Of a DNA stretch of 64,000 bases, positions 1 to 11,740 are shown piece after piece. The notes below the pieces were generated by a model. The model was given only the letters and a program-made list of their open reading frames with translations. It was not told the DNA's origin and did no database searches. The translations under genes were made by a program, and so were the position numbers. The DNA is from Hsuehochloa calcarea (Eukaryota > Streptophyta > Magnoliopsida > Poales > Poaceae): assembly GCA_036346395.1 (NCBI GenBank), contig CM070599.1:31363232-31427231 (forward strand), in the 5' to 3' direction. How positions within the stretch are numbered: position 1 is the first letter of the stretch; each line of letters begins with the position of its first letter.

Positions 1-1556
1 CCTCATTGCTGATTTTGATCGCATGGGAATATCTTATTGTTATGCGGGCACGTCACATGTTGAGACTCGGTTGATTCTTGAGTCGGCTATTCGGCCGTGT
101 CGGAAGCAACAGAGTGACCGGTTACTACGGGAGGTTAGGAAGCGGTGGATGAAGGCAAAAGAGTGATTTTAGCATGGATGATTACGGTACTTTGAGGTTT
201 AAAGGCCGTCTTTGTGTACCGCAAAGGCGGAGGTCAAAGATGATATCTTGAGGAGGCACATCGTACTCAGTACCTTTATTCATCTGGTGAGACTAAGATG
301 TATCGAGATCCAAAGCAGAATTTTGGTGGAAAAGAATGAAGGTGGATATTGCTAACTATGTAGCTTCTTGCGGTGTTTGTCGACAAGTGAAAGGCGAGCA
401 CAAGCGTCCTGCGAGGTTATTGCGACCTTTGGAGGTACCCAGTGGCCTTGGGATGATATCTCTATGGACTTTGTGGTGGCGTTGCCTCGTTCGCCGCGAG
501 GAAGGATGCAATTTGGGTAGTGGTGGATCGATTGAAGAAGTCTGCGCACTTCATCCCTATTCGCACGACAAATTCAATGAGTGATCTAGCTCCTATTTAT
601 GTGCGTGAAATAGTGAGGCGCATGGTGTGCCAAAGACCATCATTTACATGAGAGCGAAGTTTGTCTCCAAGTTCGGGAGAGTCTGCAGAGTGCATTGGGC
701 ACACAGCTCAGCCTTAATCTGTTGTTTCACCCAGCAGATGGGCGGTCAGGCGTACTATTCGGACTTTGGAGGACATGTTGCGATCTTGTGTTCTATCTTG
801 GAAGGGTAGTTGGGAGGACCGTTGCCACTTGCGAGTTTGCTTATAATAATAGTTACCATTCCGATATTAGAGCGCGCCATTTGAGGTTCTCTATGGGCGG
901 AAGTGCAGATCGCCGCTTTGTTGGGATGCGATTGGAGAGAAGGCGCTTTGGGTCGGATTGGATTGAAGACCGTTGAGCGTGTGGCCATGGTGAGCGCGAA
1001 TCATTAGCACTCGAGTAAACGAGAAAAGTTATCTTGATTTGAGGCGTGACTTGGAGTTTGCGATGGGTGACGGTGCTCTTGAGAGTGTCTCCCACTAAAG
1101 GCATTGTTCGGTTCGGTACGGAGGAAGCTTAGCGAGGTGCGTTGGACCGTTCTCGATTATTGCAAGAATTGGAAAGTTAGCCTACCGCTGGACCGCTCGA
1201 GTCCATGCGTGGAGTTCATAATGTGTTTCACGTCTCGATCTTTGAGAAAGTTTTGAGAGACCCGAGCATAAGATTTCATTAGAGCGCGACTATTGAGCAA
1301 GACCTCACGGTTGAGTCGCGTCCGGCGCGATACGGAGAGGTCGGAGCGAGTCTTTGAGGCACAAGGCGTTGGTATCGTCAAGGTTTGTGGACGATCAATC
1401 GAGAGAGAGGCGACTTGGGAGTTGGAGTCGCATGCGCGAGCAATACCGGAGTTGTTCACGTCAGTGCGTGTTGTTTTGTTGTTTAATTTCATTGAGGCGC
1501 TTTTTCTTTGAGTAGAACGGCGAGTAGAATTCGGGGTCGAATTCCGTTAAGGGGGG
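1..1556 (+). pseudogene. Ty3/gypsy polyprotein, 3' part (integrase to C-terminus), decayed
   Basis: This is the last third of a gypsy pol gene, broken by many stops and frameshifts. Reading across frames gives a zinc-finger-like CGVCRQVKGEHKR stretch near 370-410, an integrase-core stretch DISMDFVVALPRS near 452-490, KKSAHFIPIRTT near 535-572, the VHNVFHVS motif near 1208-1231, and a chromodomain-position tail EREATWELESHARAIPELF near 1399-1456. This is the usual order for plant gypsy integrases: HHCC finger, DDE core, C-terminal module. The 5' part of the element lies outside the window. The element is dead as a coding unit. It sits directly upstream of a polypurine tract and the 3' LTR, which fixes its strand and identity. 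Confidence 0.88.
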
Positions 1557-1560
1557 TAGA
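1549..1560 (+). other. Polypurine tract of the gypsy element
   Basis: A purine-rich run, AAGGGGGGTAGA, ends one or two bases before the LTR start TGTGATACTC. This is the normal plus-strand priming site position in LTR retrotransposons. It supports both the LTR boundary and the plus orientation. Confidence 0.8.
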
Positions 1561-1561
1561 A

Positions 1562-3970
1562 TGTGATACTCTGAAAATAATATTAATATAGATATTATCG
1601 TCTTAAGGGTCGGAGCGTAGTTAATTAAAGAGTAATAATAATTAATTAATTGTTAACCGCTTAAGGGCCTGGTTGTAATTAAATAAAAAAAAAAGATTTT
1701 GTGGAAAATAGTATTTTCGGTTTTTGGGAGTTGTATAAATAGCTTGTGGATTTTCTTAAAACCTAGTTTTTCTTTTCTTCCCTTCCATGCTTATTTTATC
1801 CAGCGCGTCTTTGTCGCTTTGTGCATCTTTGTCGCTTGCGGCGTGAAAGGGAGCGCCGAGCCGAAGCGATAGCGCCGCCTGCGGTCGCTTCTTTGCCTAT
1901 ACTGCGCATTTCTTCGCTTTCCCAGCCGCTTTGTGCGGTGCGGAGCGCTTTGCATTAAGTCTGTTATTTTTTCTCTGCGATCTGTTCTTTGCCGGTTTCT
2001 TTGGATTCTTTGCGTTCTTGATACTGTTGCTTTCTTCTTCTTTGTCCAGGCGCCAAGGCTCTTGCTCCCAGTTGCCGTCTTGCAAGCCGAGGATTCTTTA
2101 TCTGCGCACCGCTCTGCTGCCGAAGGCACGTAGCGACCCAAGCGCCTGGACTGCTGCCGCGCCGCCCAACGCAAGTCTTTGCTAATTAGCTTCTCTATTC
2201 TTGTTGCTCATCACTAAGGTAATTGAGTATTGTTGATTGTATATGGTTACGTGAATGTTTCAATAGTGGTAGAAGGAAAGATTAGACCAAAAGAAGCAGA
2301 GGTCCGGATTCTGGTGGATAACGTTATGCAATTTCCGTTCCTCTGTTTTCTAGGGTAATAGAGATTATGATCTAGATTTGTTTAGCCCGCTGTTTTGTTG
2401 TACAATTTATTCGGGCACCTTAATGGCGTATTTTGGAATTGACATCTACTAGTTAATTGTAGATAATATCGATAGCTTTATTTAGCATATTGAATCATGT
2501 CAATCGGACAAGTATAATTTGAGTTATGATTTCCGGAAGACCGCTGTTTTTAGGGTTGTCGCCTTTCGGTGCTGTTTTGGTAGATCGGTTACTAAAAATA
2601 GTAAATAGCTTAATTAGAGTTTTTGATCTACATGAAAGTTGTAGATAATTGTCCAATGGTTCTGTAGGATCTGAGAACACGTATTTTGGTTGAGTAAAGC
2701 AAAAGTTATGAATTTATTAAGTCTGCTGTTCCGAAGCGGACAGATTGGCTTTCGGAGCTAAATACGGAGGGGTAGATGATTTAATTAGAAATCTTCGTAA
2801 TCTAAGAAAATGTGGATAATTTTATGAAGAATCCAGAATGGGTTGGTTTGTGGTGATCGGACTTTCGAGTCAAAAGTTACGCTTTTTTTAGTAACCGGAC
2901 AGCAATGGGTAGCTTTTCGATACCGGCGTAACGTGGTATATTTGGGGACGTGTAGGAGCGAAGCATTTTGATTGCTATTCTTGTTGCTGTGATTTGTATT
3001 GAAGTTGGTGTATTTAATATAGGAGAGGCGTCGTGCTTGTTGCCGTCTTCTAATCAAATCGTCGTCGTTTGCTAAGTGCAGGCAAGTGCATGGTAGCGCG
3101 ATCAATGATCGATCAACATTTTCTTTATCTCCTATTACCATTATTGTTGTGCTTTTATTTGGTTTAATTGCAAACAATGAATTGGTATGTTTATATCTTT
3201 GTTGATGAGTATGATGAAGAGTTGGATATGATGTTTATGATGGAGATTGCATGTTTGCATTCATAAGCATCTTTGCATAAGAGAAGGTGATCATGAATGA
3301 TCACAACTCCACTGGAGTGGAGGAGGTCCCGATCCTTATGGAGGAGCGGGCTTGAGAGTGAATGTTGTCGCGAGCATTCACTCACGCTATCTGCATTATC
3401 TGCGAAAAGAAGTGCATGTGGACATATAGAATAGAGTTGCATTGATATTTGAGATTGATAAATGAGAATGTGAATGGAAGTGCATGTGATGATAATGAAG
3501 TTATTGAATGCTGTTGATTTATTATTGTTCGTTGTATATGATGTGTTTGCTGAGTCGTGGACTCACCCTTGCTCTACTGTTGTTTTTAGGTGACCTTCGA
3601 GGATGCCGTAGCTGAGAGCGAGTAGAGCACATGGACATCACATGATCATTCGCCATGATAATCTTTTCATTCAATATTGGTTTCCACTTGGACATGTTAG
3701 AGGTTGAATCAAATTTAGGACATCAATGGGACTAGACTGTTTGCTTTATTAATTTGGATTTATTGGTTGATGCTACTTTGGTTTAATTACCTGGTTATCA
3801 TTCCCATTGATTATTTATTATCGTTCGATCCATAATTATACATGTTCTTTGTGATCCTTGGTTATGTTTATTGATGATTTCTTGATGTAATTTTATAGTG
3901 TGTCGATAATTATTAGTGTAAAGTGTAGTGTGGTGGCATTCTAGGCTCAGTGTTGGGCTGGGGTGTTACA
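1562..3970 (+). mobile_element. 3' LTR of the gypsy element (2,409 bp)
   Basis: The LTR starts TGTGATACTC right after the polypurine tract and ends GGGGTGTTACA, giving the expected TG...CA ends. A TATAAATA box at 1734-1741 followed by a GC-rich stretch (about 1800-2180) fits an LTR promoter and transcribed leader. The 5' LTR is outside the window, so age cannot be read and the target duplication (expected AGCCG after 3970) cannot be checked. Open frames inside this LTR are not considered genes. Confidence 0.85.
1734..1741 (+). promoter_or_regulatory. TATA box of the gypsy LTR promoter
   Basis: TATAAATA lies about 170 bp inside the LTR, just upstream of the GC-rich segment. The position is typical for an LTR promoter. 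This rests on motif and position only. Confidence 0.45.
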
Positions 3971-3977
3971 AGCCGGC

Positions 3978-5583
3978 TGGCTTTTGTTCCTGCCATCTAC
4001 TGGTGAGTGTTTTTCCACTGCAGACTTAACTTTTGTATGAAATCTTAGTGTATGTGGAACATATGTAAATTATAAAATTTTCAGTAATGTAATACCTTGT
4101 GTATGAAATTGATGCCATTTTTGTGGAAGGTGTATGTGTACTGCAGTTCTGGGAAGTACATATGCACCGAGAGCGTGAAAATTTTATTTGTAATGCTAGG
4201 ACCAACGGAAAGGTTAAGCATTACAAATTAAATCGCCTCGCGGCTCTCACACTAGCTCTATTAACTGTGAGAAACTTGAATTAAATCATGACTTGTTGGA
4301 TCTTGTGACTAGTTTGGCAACAATTTTCTCGATCGTTGAGTGGAATAGGTTCCTCACATCCTTGAGAGGGTGCATACCAAATTTCAAGTCTTTTGGAGCT
4401 TTGGTTCGAGAGTTAGCTCAATTTTTGGTTTTGACCCGATTTTGGTTCAGCAGAGCTTCACGAACCAAAAGATCCAAATCCTCTCAAGTTCTTTTAGATT
4501 TTTCTGTTGGGATAGGTTCCTAAGGTCATGATCTAGCCTTTGGTTAAGTTTCAAATCATTTGGACTTGTGGATCAAAAGTTTTATCGATTTTCGGGTATG
4601 AAATAGTGCTGAAACTGAAATGCACAGTTCTGCTTTTACTGTTCATTCCTTGAAACACTGTATCAACATGAATCCTTTTGATTTTTTGGCATCATGATTT
4701 TCGTAGCTTCTCATAGCTATTGAAGTAAAAAATTTATGAATACTTAAGAAAAAATTTAAAAGCACCATTCACCCCCTCTATTGCCATACCTACACATGTT
4801 TTATTTTCTCTACTGGAAGGACGTATATATGGACCGGGCAATATCTAATGTAATGCGTCGATGTCATGGCGGATAATCAAATCAGCAACTATACCGCAAT
4901 TCGCGCGTGCGAGGAGGCACGACTTAACAAACGTGCATAAGAAACACCAGTAGACAAATCTGAGCCCACCCAGCAAACAGTGCGTCCATCCAAACCCATT
5001 CGCTAACCCATCCCAGTCTTCTGAAATGAGTCGAGCCGAGCCGAGCCGAGCCGAGTAACACTGACGCGAATCGGCCCAATCACTAGGTGAGGAGCCGAAA
5101 CCTGGGGCCCACAGTACAGAGAGGGTAGGAAGGTGCCTCTCAGCTTCAGGAGCCAGCCTGGGGGTGGCCTCCGGCCCTGCCGTTCTGCACCGCAGCACGG
5201 GCGTCATGCGATGCGGGGACTGGAGAATATCTTCGCACCGCCGAGCTGGGCACAAATGGCATGAGCCGTAAGTTATAAATCCAAAGCCCCTGAACTGGAA
5301 AAGAAAAAAGCATGCTTGATTCCAGCAGGAGCCACCCTTGCTATAGAGAAAAATGTACCTGAAAATCCATCTAAAAAGAGTTCAGATTTATGCATGCTAT
5401 GAGATGAGATTGCATTGGACTCTACTCTGCTGCAGCAGTGCAGCATGTAGCCATCTCAGCTCCGAGATTGGCAGGTTGCATTGGACAGTTTGATGATCCT
5501 TGAGTACTCCAGTTCCAATGCCAGCAATTACTGCCCCATGTGAAGGTCGTTTATGGTTAGTTACCTGCCCAAATGCCAGGAGA
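3978..5583. repeat. 1.6 kb tandem repeat, copy 1
   Basis: This segment is repeated directly downstream (5585-7179). The two are near-identical by eye over the whole length, with a shift of 1,607 bp at the left end and 1,596 bp at the right end. Most of that change is a GAGCC pentamer run near 5033-5056, which is two units longer here. The left third (about 4290-4795) resembles the tail of a copia-type LTR, ending with a CACCCCCTCTATTGCC-like stretch before a possible LTR end. The right half is GC-rich, non-repetitive DNA with no recognisable protein. Copy 1 starts only 8 bp after the gypsy LTR end. Confidence 0.92.
4290..4795 (+). mobile_element. Copia-type LTR tail fragment inside the tandem unit
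   Basis: The order of motifs matches that seen in the LTR at 34044-35710: a GGTTCCTCACATC-like phrase, a remark-like TTCGTAGCTTCTCATAGC stretch, then a C-rich run CACCCCCTCTATTG. The same fragment occurs in copy 2 at about 5897-6401. I infer an old LTR relic that was carried along when the unit duplicated. The boundaries are approximate. Confidence 0.45.
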
Positions 5584-5584
5584 G

Positions 5585-7179
5585 TGGCTTTTGTTCTGCC
5601 ATCTCTTGGTGAGTGTTTTTCCACTGCAGACTTAACTTTTGTATGAAATCTTAGTGTATGTGGAACATATGTAAATTATGAAATTTTCAGTAATGTAATA
5701 CCTTGTGTATGAAATTGATGCCATTTTTGTGGAAGGTGTATGTGTACTGCAGTTCTGGGAAGTACATATGCACCGAGAGCGGAAAAATTTTATTTGTAAT
5801 GCTAGGACCAACGGAAAGGTTAAGCATTACAAATTAAATCGCCTCGCGGCTCTCACACTAGCTCTATTAACTGTGAGAAACTTGAATTAAATCATGACTT
5901 GTTGGATCTTGTGACTAGTTTGGCAACAAATTTCTCGATCGTTGAGTGGAATAGATTCCTCACATCCTTGAGAGGGTGCATACCAAATTTCAAGTCTTTT
6001 GGAGCTTTGGTTTGAGAGTTAGCTTATTTTTTGGTTTTGACCCGATTTTAATTCAGCGGAGCTTCACAAACCAAAAGATCCAAATCCTCTCAAGTTCTTT
6101 TAGATTTTTCTGTTGGGATAGGTACCTAAGGTCATGATCTAGCCTTTGGTTAAGTTTCAAATCATTTGGACTTGTGGATCAAAAGTTTTATCAATTTTTG
6201 GGTATGAAATAGTGCTGAAACTGAAATGCACGGTTCTGCTTTTACTGTTCATTCCCTGAAACACTGTATCAACACGAATCCTTTTGGTTTTTTGGCATCA
6301 TGATTTTCGTAGCTTCTCATAGCTATTGAAGTGAAAAATTTATGAATACTTAAGAAAAAATTTGAAAGCACCATTCACCCCCTCTATTGCCATACCTACA
6401 CATGTTTTATTTTATCTACTGGAAGGACGTATATATGGACCGGGCAATATCTAATGTAATGCGTCGATGTCATAGCGGATAATCAAATCAGCAACTATAC
6501 CGCAATTCGCGCGTGCGAGGAGGCACGACTTAACAAACGTGCATAAGAAACACCAGTAGACAAATCTGAGCCCACCCAGCAAACAGTGCGTCCATCCAAA
6601 CCCATTCGCTAACTCATCCCAGTCTTCTGAAACGAGTCGAGCCGAGCCGAGTAACACTGACGCGAATCGGCCCAATCACTGGGTGAGGAGCCGAAACCTG
6701 GGGCCCACAGTACAGAGAGGGTAGGAAGGTGCCTCTCAGCTTCAGGAGCCAGCCGGGGGGTGGCCTCCGGCCCTGCCGTTCTGCACCGCAGCACGGGCGT
6801 CATGCGATGCGGGGACTGGAGAATATCTTCGCACCGCCGAGCTGGGCACAAATGGCATGAGCCGTAAGTTATAAATCCAAAGCCCCTGAACTGGAAAAGA
6901 AAAAAGCATGCTTGATTCCAGCAGGAGCCACCCTTGCTATAGAGAAAAATGTACCTGAAAATCCATCTAAAAAGAGTTCAGATTTATGCATGCTATGAGA
7001 TGAGATTGCATTGGACTCTACTCTGCTGCAGCAGTGCAGCATGTAGCCATCTCAGCTCCGAGATTGGCAGGTTGCATTGGACAGTTTGATGATCCTTGAG
7101 TACTCCAGTTCCAATGCCAGCAATTACTGCCCCATGTGAAGGTCGTTTATGGTTAGTTACCTGCCCAAATGCCAGGAGA
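5585..7179. repeat. 1.6 kb tandem repeat, copy 2
   Basis: Second copy of the unit at 3978-5583. It differs by scattered substitutions, a one-base deletion near its start and a shorter GAGCC run near 6636-6651. Short frames of about 60 to 136 codons inside both copies match no family I recognise and are not called as genes. Confidence 0.92.
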
Positions 7180-7917
7180 CAAGTCCCAACATGTCACGTG
7201 CCATCCACTTGAATGGAAAAGGACGCCGACCATGATCAAATCAAATCGATCAGAAACCTCGCCGTTAGGACGCCAATCTCCCGCCATTCCCGCACACTGG
7301 AACCCAATGATTTCATTAGCGCGTTCGGTTTTTTTTTCCTTTTAGATGGAGTACAATTCTATCACAGCTAGCCTAACACAGTACTCGAGTTCTCCAAACA
7401 AAAGAACAGCTGTGCTCTGCAGTCTGTTCCATGATGGGGCATTGCGTGCTGGTATCGAAGCCTGAACTCGCCTTTGTACAAGTCAGATCATCAAGCTAAA
7501 TGTCGAGGAAATCACTATCCCATAGACCTAGTACTCATCATCCAAACGTTCAAAACTTCAAATCCGTGTTGAAGAAAATGGAGTACTAAACTAGTACCAA
7601 TTCACCAGTAACGAACACCATCAGCATCAGTTCATGATTGCCGTTTTGAAGGCTTGGTAATTGGAGACGATCGATCGATCGAGTACTTTGGCCATGAATG
7701 GCTCGGAGGTGTGCTCTCGCTGCGGGTATTGATGAGCGGTAATTGTGATCCTACGGTACAGGCCGATGTGTCAGACTAGTAACGTACGTAAATGCACCGT
7801 CAAACGCGACTAGTTACAAGTTACGACGCCGGCCTAAAAATGAGCTCAGAGTTAATAAGTAGTTGATGTCGCTTCATCGCGCCTTAGCTGGCTGCAATTA
7901 ACTCATGCAGCGGTAGT
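7180..7917. other. Intergenic stretch, no gene seen
   Basis: Unique-looking sequence between the tandem repeat and the copia element. It holds a CACGTG (G-box core) near 7195 and a GATCGATCGATCGA run near 7671, but nothing that ties these to a gene. The last five bases (GTAGT, 7913-7917) are the left target-site duplication of the next element. Confidence 0.5.
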
Positions 7918-8468
7918 TGTTACACTCTTATGTCTCTTCTTACTTGTAACAGTATCTAGATTGCATCAGAGTTACGAGATACGGTATGAACTTACACGAT
8001 TTAATAATATAGTAGATGAATGCCATAGAGAGAACATAATAAACAACGATGAAATAATCACTATGGGAGATAAAGATTTGACAAAGCCGGCCGAAAAGTT
8101 CTTAAGCACAACATCAAAAGAGTACAAAGGGATTGTCGCTCTCAAACCTTTTAGGACACTCGGATATTTACCCTATACAAGAATCTAGTAGAATAATCTA
8201 GCATATAATCCTCACATGCGTCTTTTGCTTTGGATGAGTTGATTTATGGCTTGTGTTCTATAATCCTCACATGCGTCTTTTGCTTTGGATGAGTTGATTT
8301 GTGGCTTGTGTTCTCCGTGACCATCCCTTATGGCTTTATATGTAGTGCCCTCTAATTTCCCTCTACAAGAAAGTATAAATCCTAATCCTATTATGATTTA
8401 TCTGGGAATACTTATAGAACACATCTCCAAGTCTTATCGGTTAAGATATGAGTCATCCAAACTCAACA
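7918..8468 (-). mobile_element. 3' LTR of the minus-strand copia element
   Basis: It aligns by eye with 10099-10581 throughout, for example in the shared stretches TTCTTAAGCACAAC or TTCCTTAAGCACAAC and CCTTTTAGGAC. It is longer than the other LTR partly because of a 55 bp tandem duplication at 8205-8314. The LTRs have clearly diverged, so the insertion is not recent. A purine-rich tract (AAGGTGAAGAT on the minus strand, 8469-8479) abuts it. Confidence 0.85.
8205..8314. repeat. 55 bp tandem duplication inside the copia LTR
   Basis: ATAATCCTCACATGCGTC begins at 8205 and again at 8260; the two 55 bp units differ at one base (A or G before TGGCTTGTG). The other LTR has only one unit, so the duplication happened after insertion. 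Confidence 0.9.
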
Positions 8469-8959
8469 ATCTTCACCTTAACTTTTATCCCTTAAAGTCA
8501 CCGTACTCCTCCAAGAATTTGCTCTAAGTCGATTCCACTATTTTGGTTTTTCATTTTTTTTCCTTCTCCTCCCACCTTTGGAAGTGCCCCCACCGTAGCG
8601 GCTCATGCACATCATCACAATGTACGTGTCGATGTCCAGGCTAGCCTACTCGGATCCTCCACCTGAGAGCTCATTTGTTGTGTAGTTTGGTTAACCACAC
8701 ATCTGGTTCCTACATCTCTCCATGTCATATGTTTGTACCGCCTTCGAGCTCCACCTGCTCGTCGGTACCGCGTGGTTCGTCCCACCATGTATTCCTTCTT
8801 CCAACAGCTTGCACCTTTGCATTTGTGCCTGCTAGATTTAGCCACAGTCTTTGCAGTTCCGCATATAACTATAGATGAGATATGTGAATCTACCGTTGAT
8901 GACACAGTCATTGATAGCTCTTCCCTTATGATTACCCATTAATCGGTATCCTCTATTGA

Positions 8960-10080
8960 TACAGATACTTTTCATGGTTACTTACCATTTGCAAGTAATT
9001 CGCATGACTCCACTTCGAAGTGATACCTCACAACCTTCGAGTTCAAACGACCTCACAAATATTATATTCTTCTTTAAACCGGGAACATACCAAACTCCCA
9101 TCATTGTACAATGTGCTCCATTATACTTCTATAATGTAATCGTTCCCACCTTAGTAATTGCATATTCCTTACTATCTGCTAAGTGAACAGTTCCATATGC
9201 CGAACGTAGAGATTCTTTGTCAAACATCTCATTCGTCGAACATATATAGAAGTAACAACCTGAATCTAATATCCATCCATGAGAAGTATCAGGTTGACTA
9301 GTACATCCAAATCATTTTTTTCTACCACCAATGAGCATACATCCCTCATTTTCTTCAAACTTGGACAATTCTTTATCATATAACATTCCTCATCACATAG
9401 ATAGCATGCATGTGCGCACTTGGGCAACCAATGAATTTTGCTTTTGCCTGCAACACATACAACAACCAATGCTTGATCACCCGAGGATGAAGAATCTGAT
9501 GGTTTCTTCAAAGACCCCGCCTCCAATAGAACAACCAATGCTTGATCACCAATTGCTCCCATGATGGTGTTAGAGGTGACGCTAATATGATGACTATGTC
9601 GTTCTCCTTAATTTTCTCATCCACACTAGTCAATTGTGTGATAAGTTTGTCGAAGATATTCAAATGATCAATGAACCATGTGCCTTCCTTCATGTGCAAC
9701 ATATACAGTTGTCGCTTCAGTACCCATCGGTTTGTCATAGACTTTGCCATATATAATTATTCTAAGTCACTCTATAATTTCTTCGGTTAATTCCTTAATC
9801 ATTGAGTACTTTGTCTCATCAAAGAGACACAGACGGATTGTACTGACAATATTCTGCTCCATCACCTTCCATTCTTCAACGAACATCTTTTTTGGTTTGT
9901 CCCCTTCAAGAGCATCAATTAACCCTTACTGGACAAGGATATGCTCCACCACGTATTGCTAAACACTGAAATCTCCTCCGCTATCAAATTTATACACTTG
10001 ATTCCACATCGTTGACATCGATTTTGATTTTGTGTTACCTGAAGCTTTGTTAACCTTCTCGCAAATCAGATTAATTTGGC
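8960..10080 (-). pseudogene. Copia gag and protease, decayed
   Basis: On the minus strand, gag runs from about 10030 down to 9300. Seen are KFDSGGDFSV near the start, SMTNRWVLKRQLYMLHMKEG around 9690-9745, and DHLNIFDKLITQL (the UBN2-type gag domain of copia elements). A zinc knuckle follows, CYLCDEECYMIKNC near 9370-9412, in which the usual histidine is a tyrosine. The protease signature WILDSGC is at 9255-9275, followed by VWYVPGLKKNII near 9080, as in copia proteases. Stops interrupt gag near its start and before SMTNRW. The two parts are one polyprotein in the family. Confidence 0.8.
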
Positions 10081-10084
10081 CTAG

Positions 10085-10096
10085 GCTCTGATACCA
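10085..10096 (-). other. Primer-binding site (initiator Met-tRNA)
   Basis: TGGTATCAGAGC on the minus strand matches the 3' end complement of plant initiator tRNA-Met used by copia elements. It lies two bases from the 5' LTR end, which fixes the element's strand. Confidence 0.85.
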
Positions 10097-10098
10097 TT

Positions 10099-10581
10099 TG
10101 TTACACTTTGATACCCCTTCTTATGCGTAGCGGTGCCCAGATCAGATCAGAGTTGCAAGCCACGGCACGAGCGTTTACGATATCAAGAACGAAGTAAGTG
10201 AATCCCGTAGAAAGAACCTAATAACAGCAACAAAATAATCATGGTGAGAGAGAAAGGTTTGGTGAAACCAACCGTAAATTCCTTAAGCACAACCTTAAAA
10301 GAGTACAAGAGATTGTCGCACTCTCATAACCCGCTCGAACCTTTTAGGACCATCGGATCCTTATCCTATACAAGAATATAGTGCTAAAGAATAATCTAGC
10401 ATCTAATCCTCTCGTTCGTATCTTGCTTTAGATGAGTTGGTTTGTGGCTTGTGTTCTCCATTACTACCCCTCATGGCTTTATATAGTGTCATCTAGTTTC
10501 CCTGTAAAAGAAAGTAGTAGTCCATGTAGAATACATCTTCAAGTCATAACAGGTTAGGATACGAGTCATGCATACTCAACG
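10099..10581 (-). mobile_element. 5' LTR of the minus-strand copia element
   Basis: 483 bp, bordered inside by the primer-binding site and outside by the GTAGT target duplication. It aligns with 7918-8468. Confidence 0.85.
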
Positions 10582-10586
10582 GTAGT

Positions 10587-11740
10587 AATGGGTAAAAAAA
10601 ATATAGAGTTGTTGGCTAATATAGCATTGTTGGAGCGTGAATTAGCAATTCTAGCCCCCTCTCCACGTCAAATGCAAAAATGACACCGCGGAGTCCGTAC
10701 GTCCGGGGCACGATGTTGCCTAGTCCGTTCACCCGTGGCATGGACCCGTCGGCTCAGTGTATTAGGGGCACGATGCCGTCTCGCATCCGTGCGCCCCGCC
10801 GACGAATTCACCCTCTCCATGCGCCAGGGGCACAGACCCGCCCCTAGCTCGGTTCTCTGCGCTGCGTGCCCGCGTGGGAGGATGAGGAGGTCTGGCCCCC
10901 AGGGGCACGTACGAGGCCAGGTGTCGCGTACCAGCGACTTTGCGGTGCCATTTGTTGTTTTGGTGCGCGGAGGGGACTATATTTGCTATTTTGCGCGCCA
11001 ACAGTGCTACTTGACGAGGATCTAATAATCTTCAATTAATTAAACTATTTATTTGTAATATTCATTATAGATAATAATGTCTTTAGCAACCTTCAGAGGT
11101 ACCCTTCATCGTTAATGATGAGGAAGATTATAATTACATAGTGTTATTCTACGACCACTCTATATGGTTGTATGTCATTCTACTACTATCACCTCATGGT
11201 TCTAAGATTTTATACGACCACCTTACCATTGTAAGTCCTACTACGATCATCTTATAGTCGTAAGTTTTACTGTGATCATGTCAATCATAACCACCCTATG
11301 GTTGATAAAATCCACAAACACGTGGATCCAATTGACTAGGAACTTTATACATTGTGTTTATTTACACGCAGTAGATGAACATATGTCGTTATCCTCTAAT
11401 ACAACTGCACATAAATATCTATCTCTAGCATAACTACAATGTAAATTGCCATCAAAACGTGTGCATTGCATCAACCATTGAGTTGCCTCCTAGCCTGGGA
11501 CAACTGTCACCCCCTTCAGACGCTATATAAAGGATAACACCGGTGGACAGAAGGGCATCAACACAAGCAACAGAGCAAGATATGACTAATTAGTTATAGC
11601 CTTCGGTGACTTTTTTCTTGTTGTAAATACGATAAATACAAGAACGCATAAGTATAATTATTATTCTCCTAGTAAAAGATCCGAACCTATTTAAAAATTT
11701 TATATCACATCTTGAATAATCTCGATTAAAAAATTATCAA
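10587..11740. other. Intergenic stretch upstream of GDPDL, no gene seen
   Basis: A GC-rich island at about 10660-11020 repeats the phrase AGGGGCACGATG or GGGGCACG several times but shows no protein family. From 11100 to 11300 there are degenerate repeats of phrases such as ACGACCACCTTA and TACGATCATCTTATAG. A TATATAAA at 11524-11531 could be a TATA box, but it is 550 bp from the gene start and is followed by no recognisable exon. Confidence 0.4.

Larger units (their letters stand above)
7918..10581 (-). mobile_element. Non-autonomous Ty1/copia retrotransposon, gag-protease only (2,664 bp)
   Basis: A full element with both ends. The plus-strand view starts TGTTACA at 7918 and ends ACTCAACG at 10581; the last base is presumably a mutated A, since the other LTR ends ACTCAACA. 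It is flanked by GTAGT at 7913-7917 and 10582-10586, a 5 bp target duplication. Inside are two LTRs, a methionine-tRNA primer site, gag with zinc knuckle, and protease. Integrase, reverse transcriptase and RNase H are absent: only about 490 bp lie between the protease and the 3' LTR, and they hold no recognisable pol sequence. It therefore needs enzymes from a relative to move. Stops in gag show it is old. Confidence 0.88.

Noticed and set aside
1931..2185. Leucine/phenylalanine-rich frame resembling a membrane protein
   Set aside because: It lies within the gypsy LTR just after its promoter and overlaps an open frame on the other strand; no homology recognised.
4099..4284. 61-codon frame repeated almost unchanged at 5705-5890
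   Set aside because: Its conservation is explained by the recent tandem duplication; it has no family match and no supporting gene structure.
4845..5255. 136-codon minus-strand frame in the tandem unit
   Set aside because: In copy 2 the frame is split by the change in the GAGCC run; composition looks non-coding.
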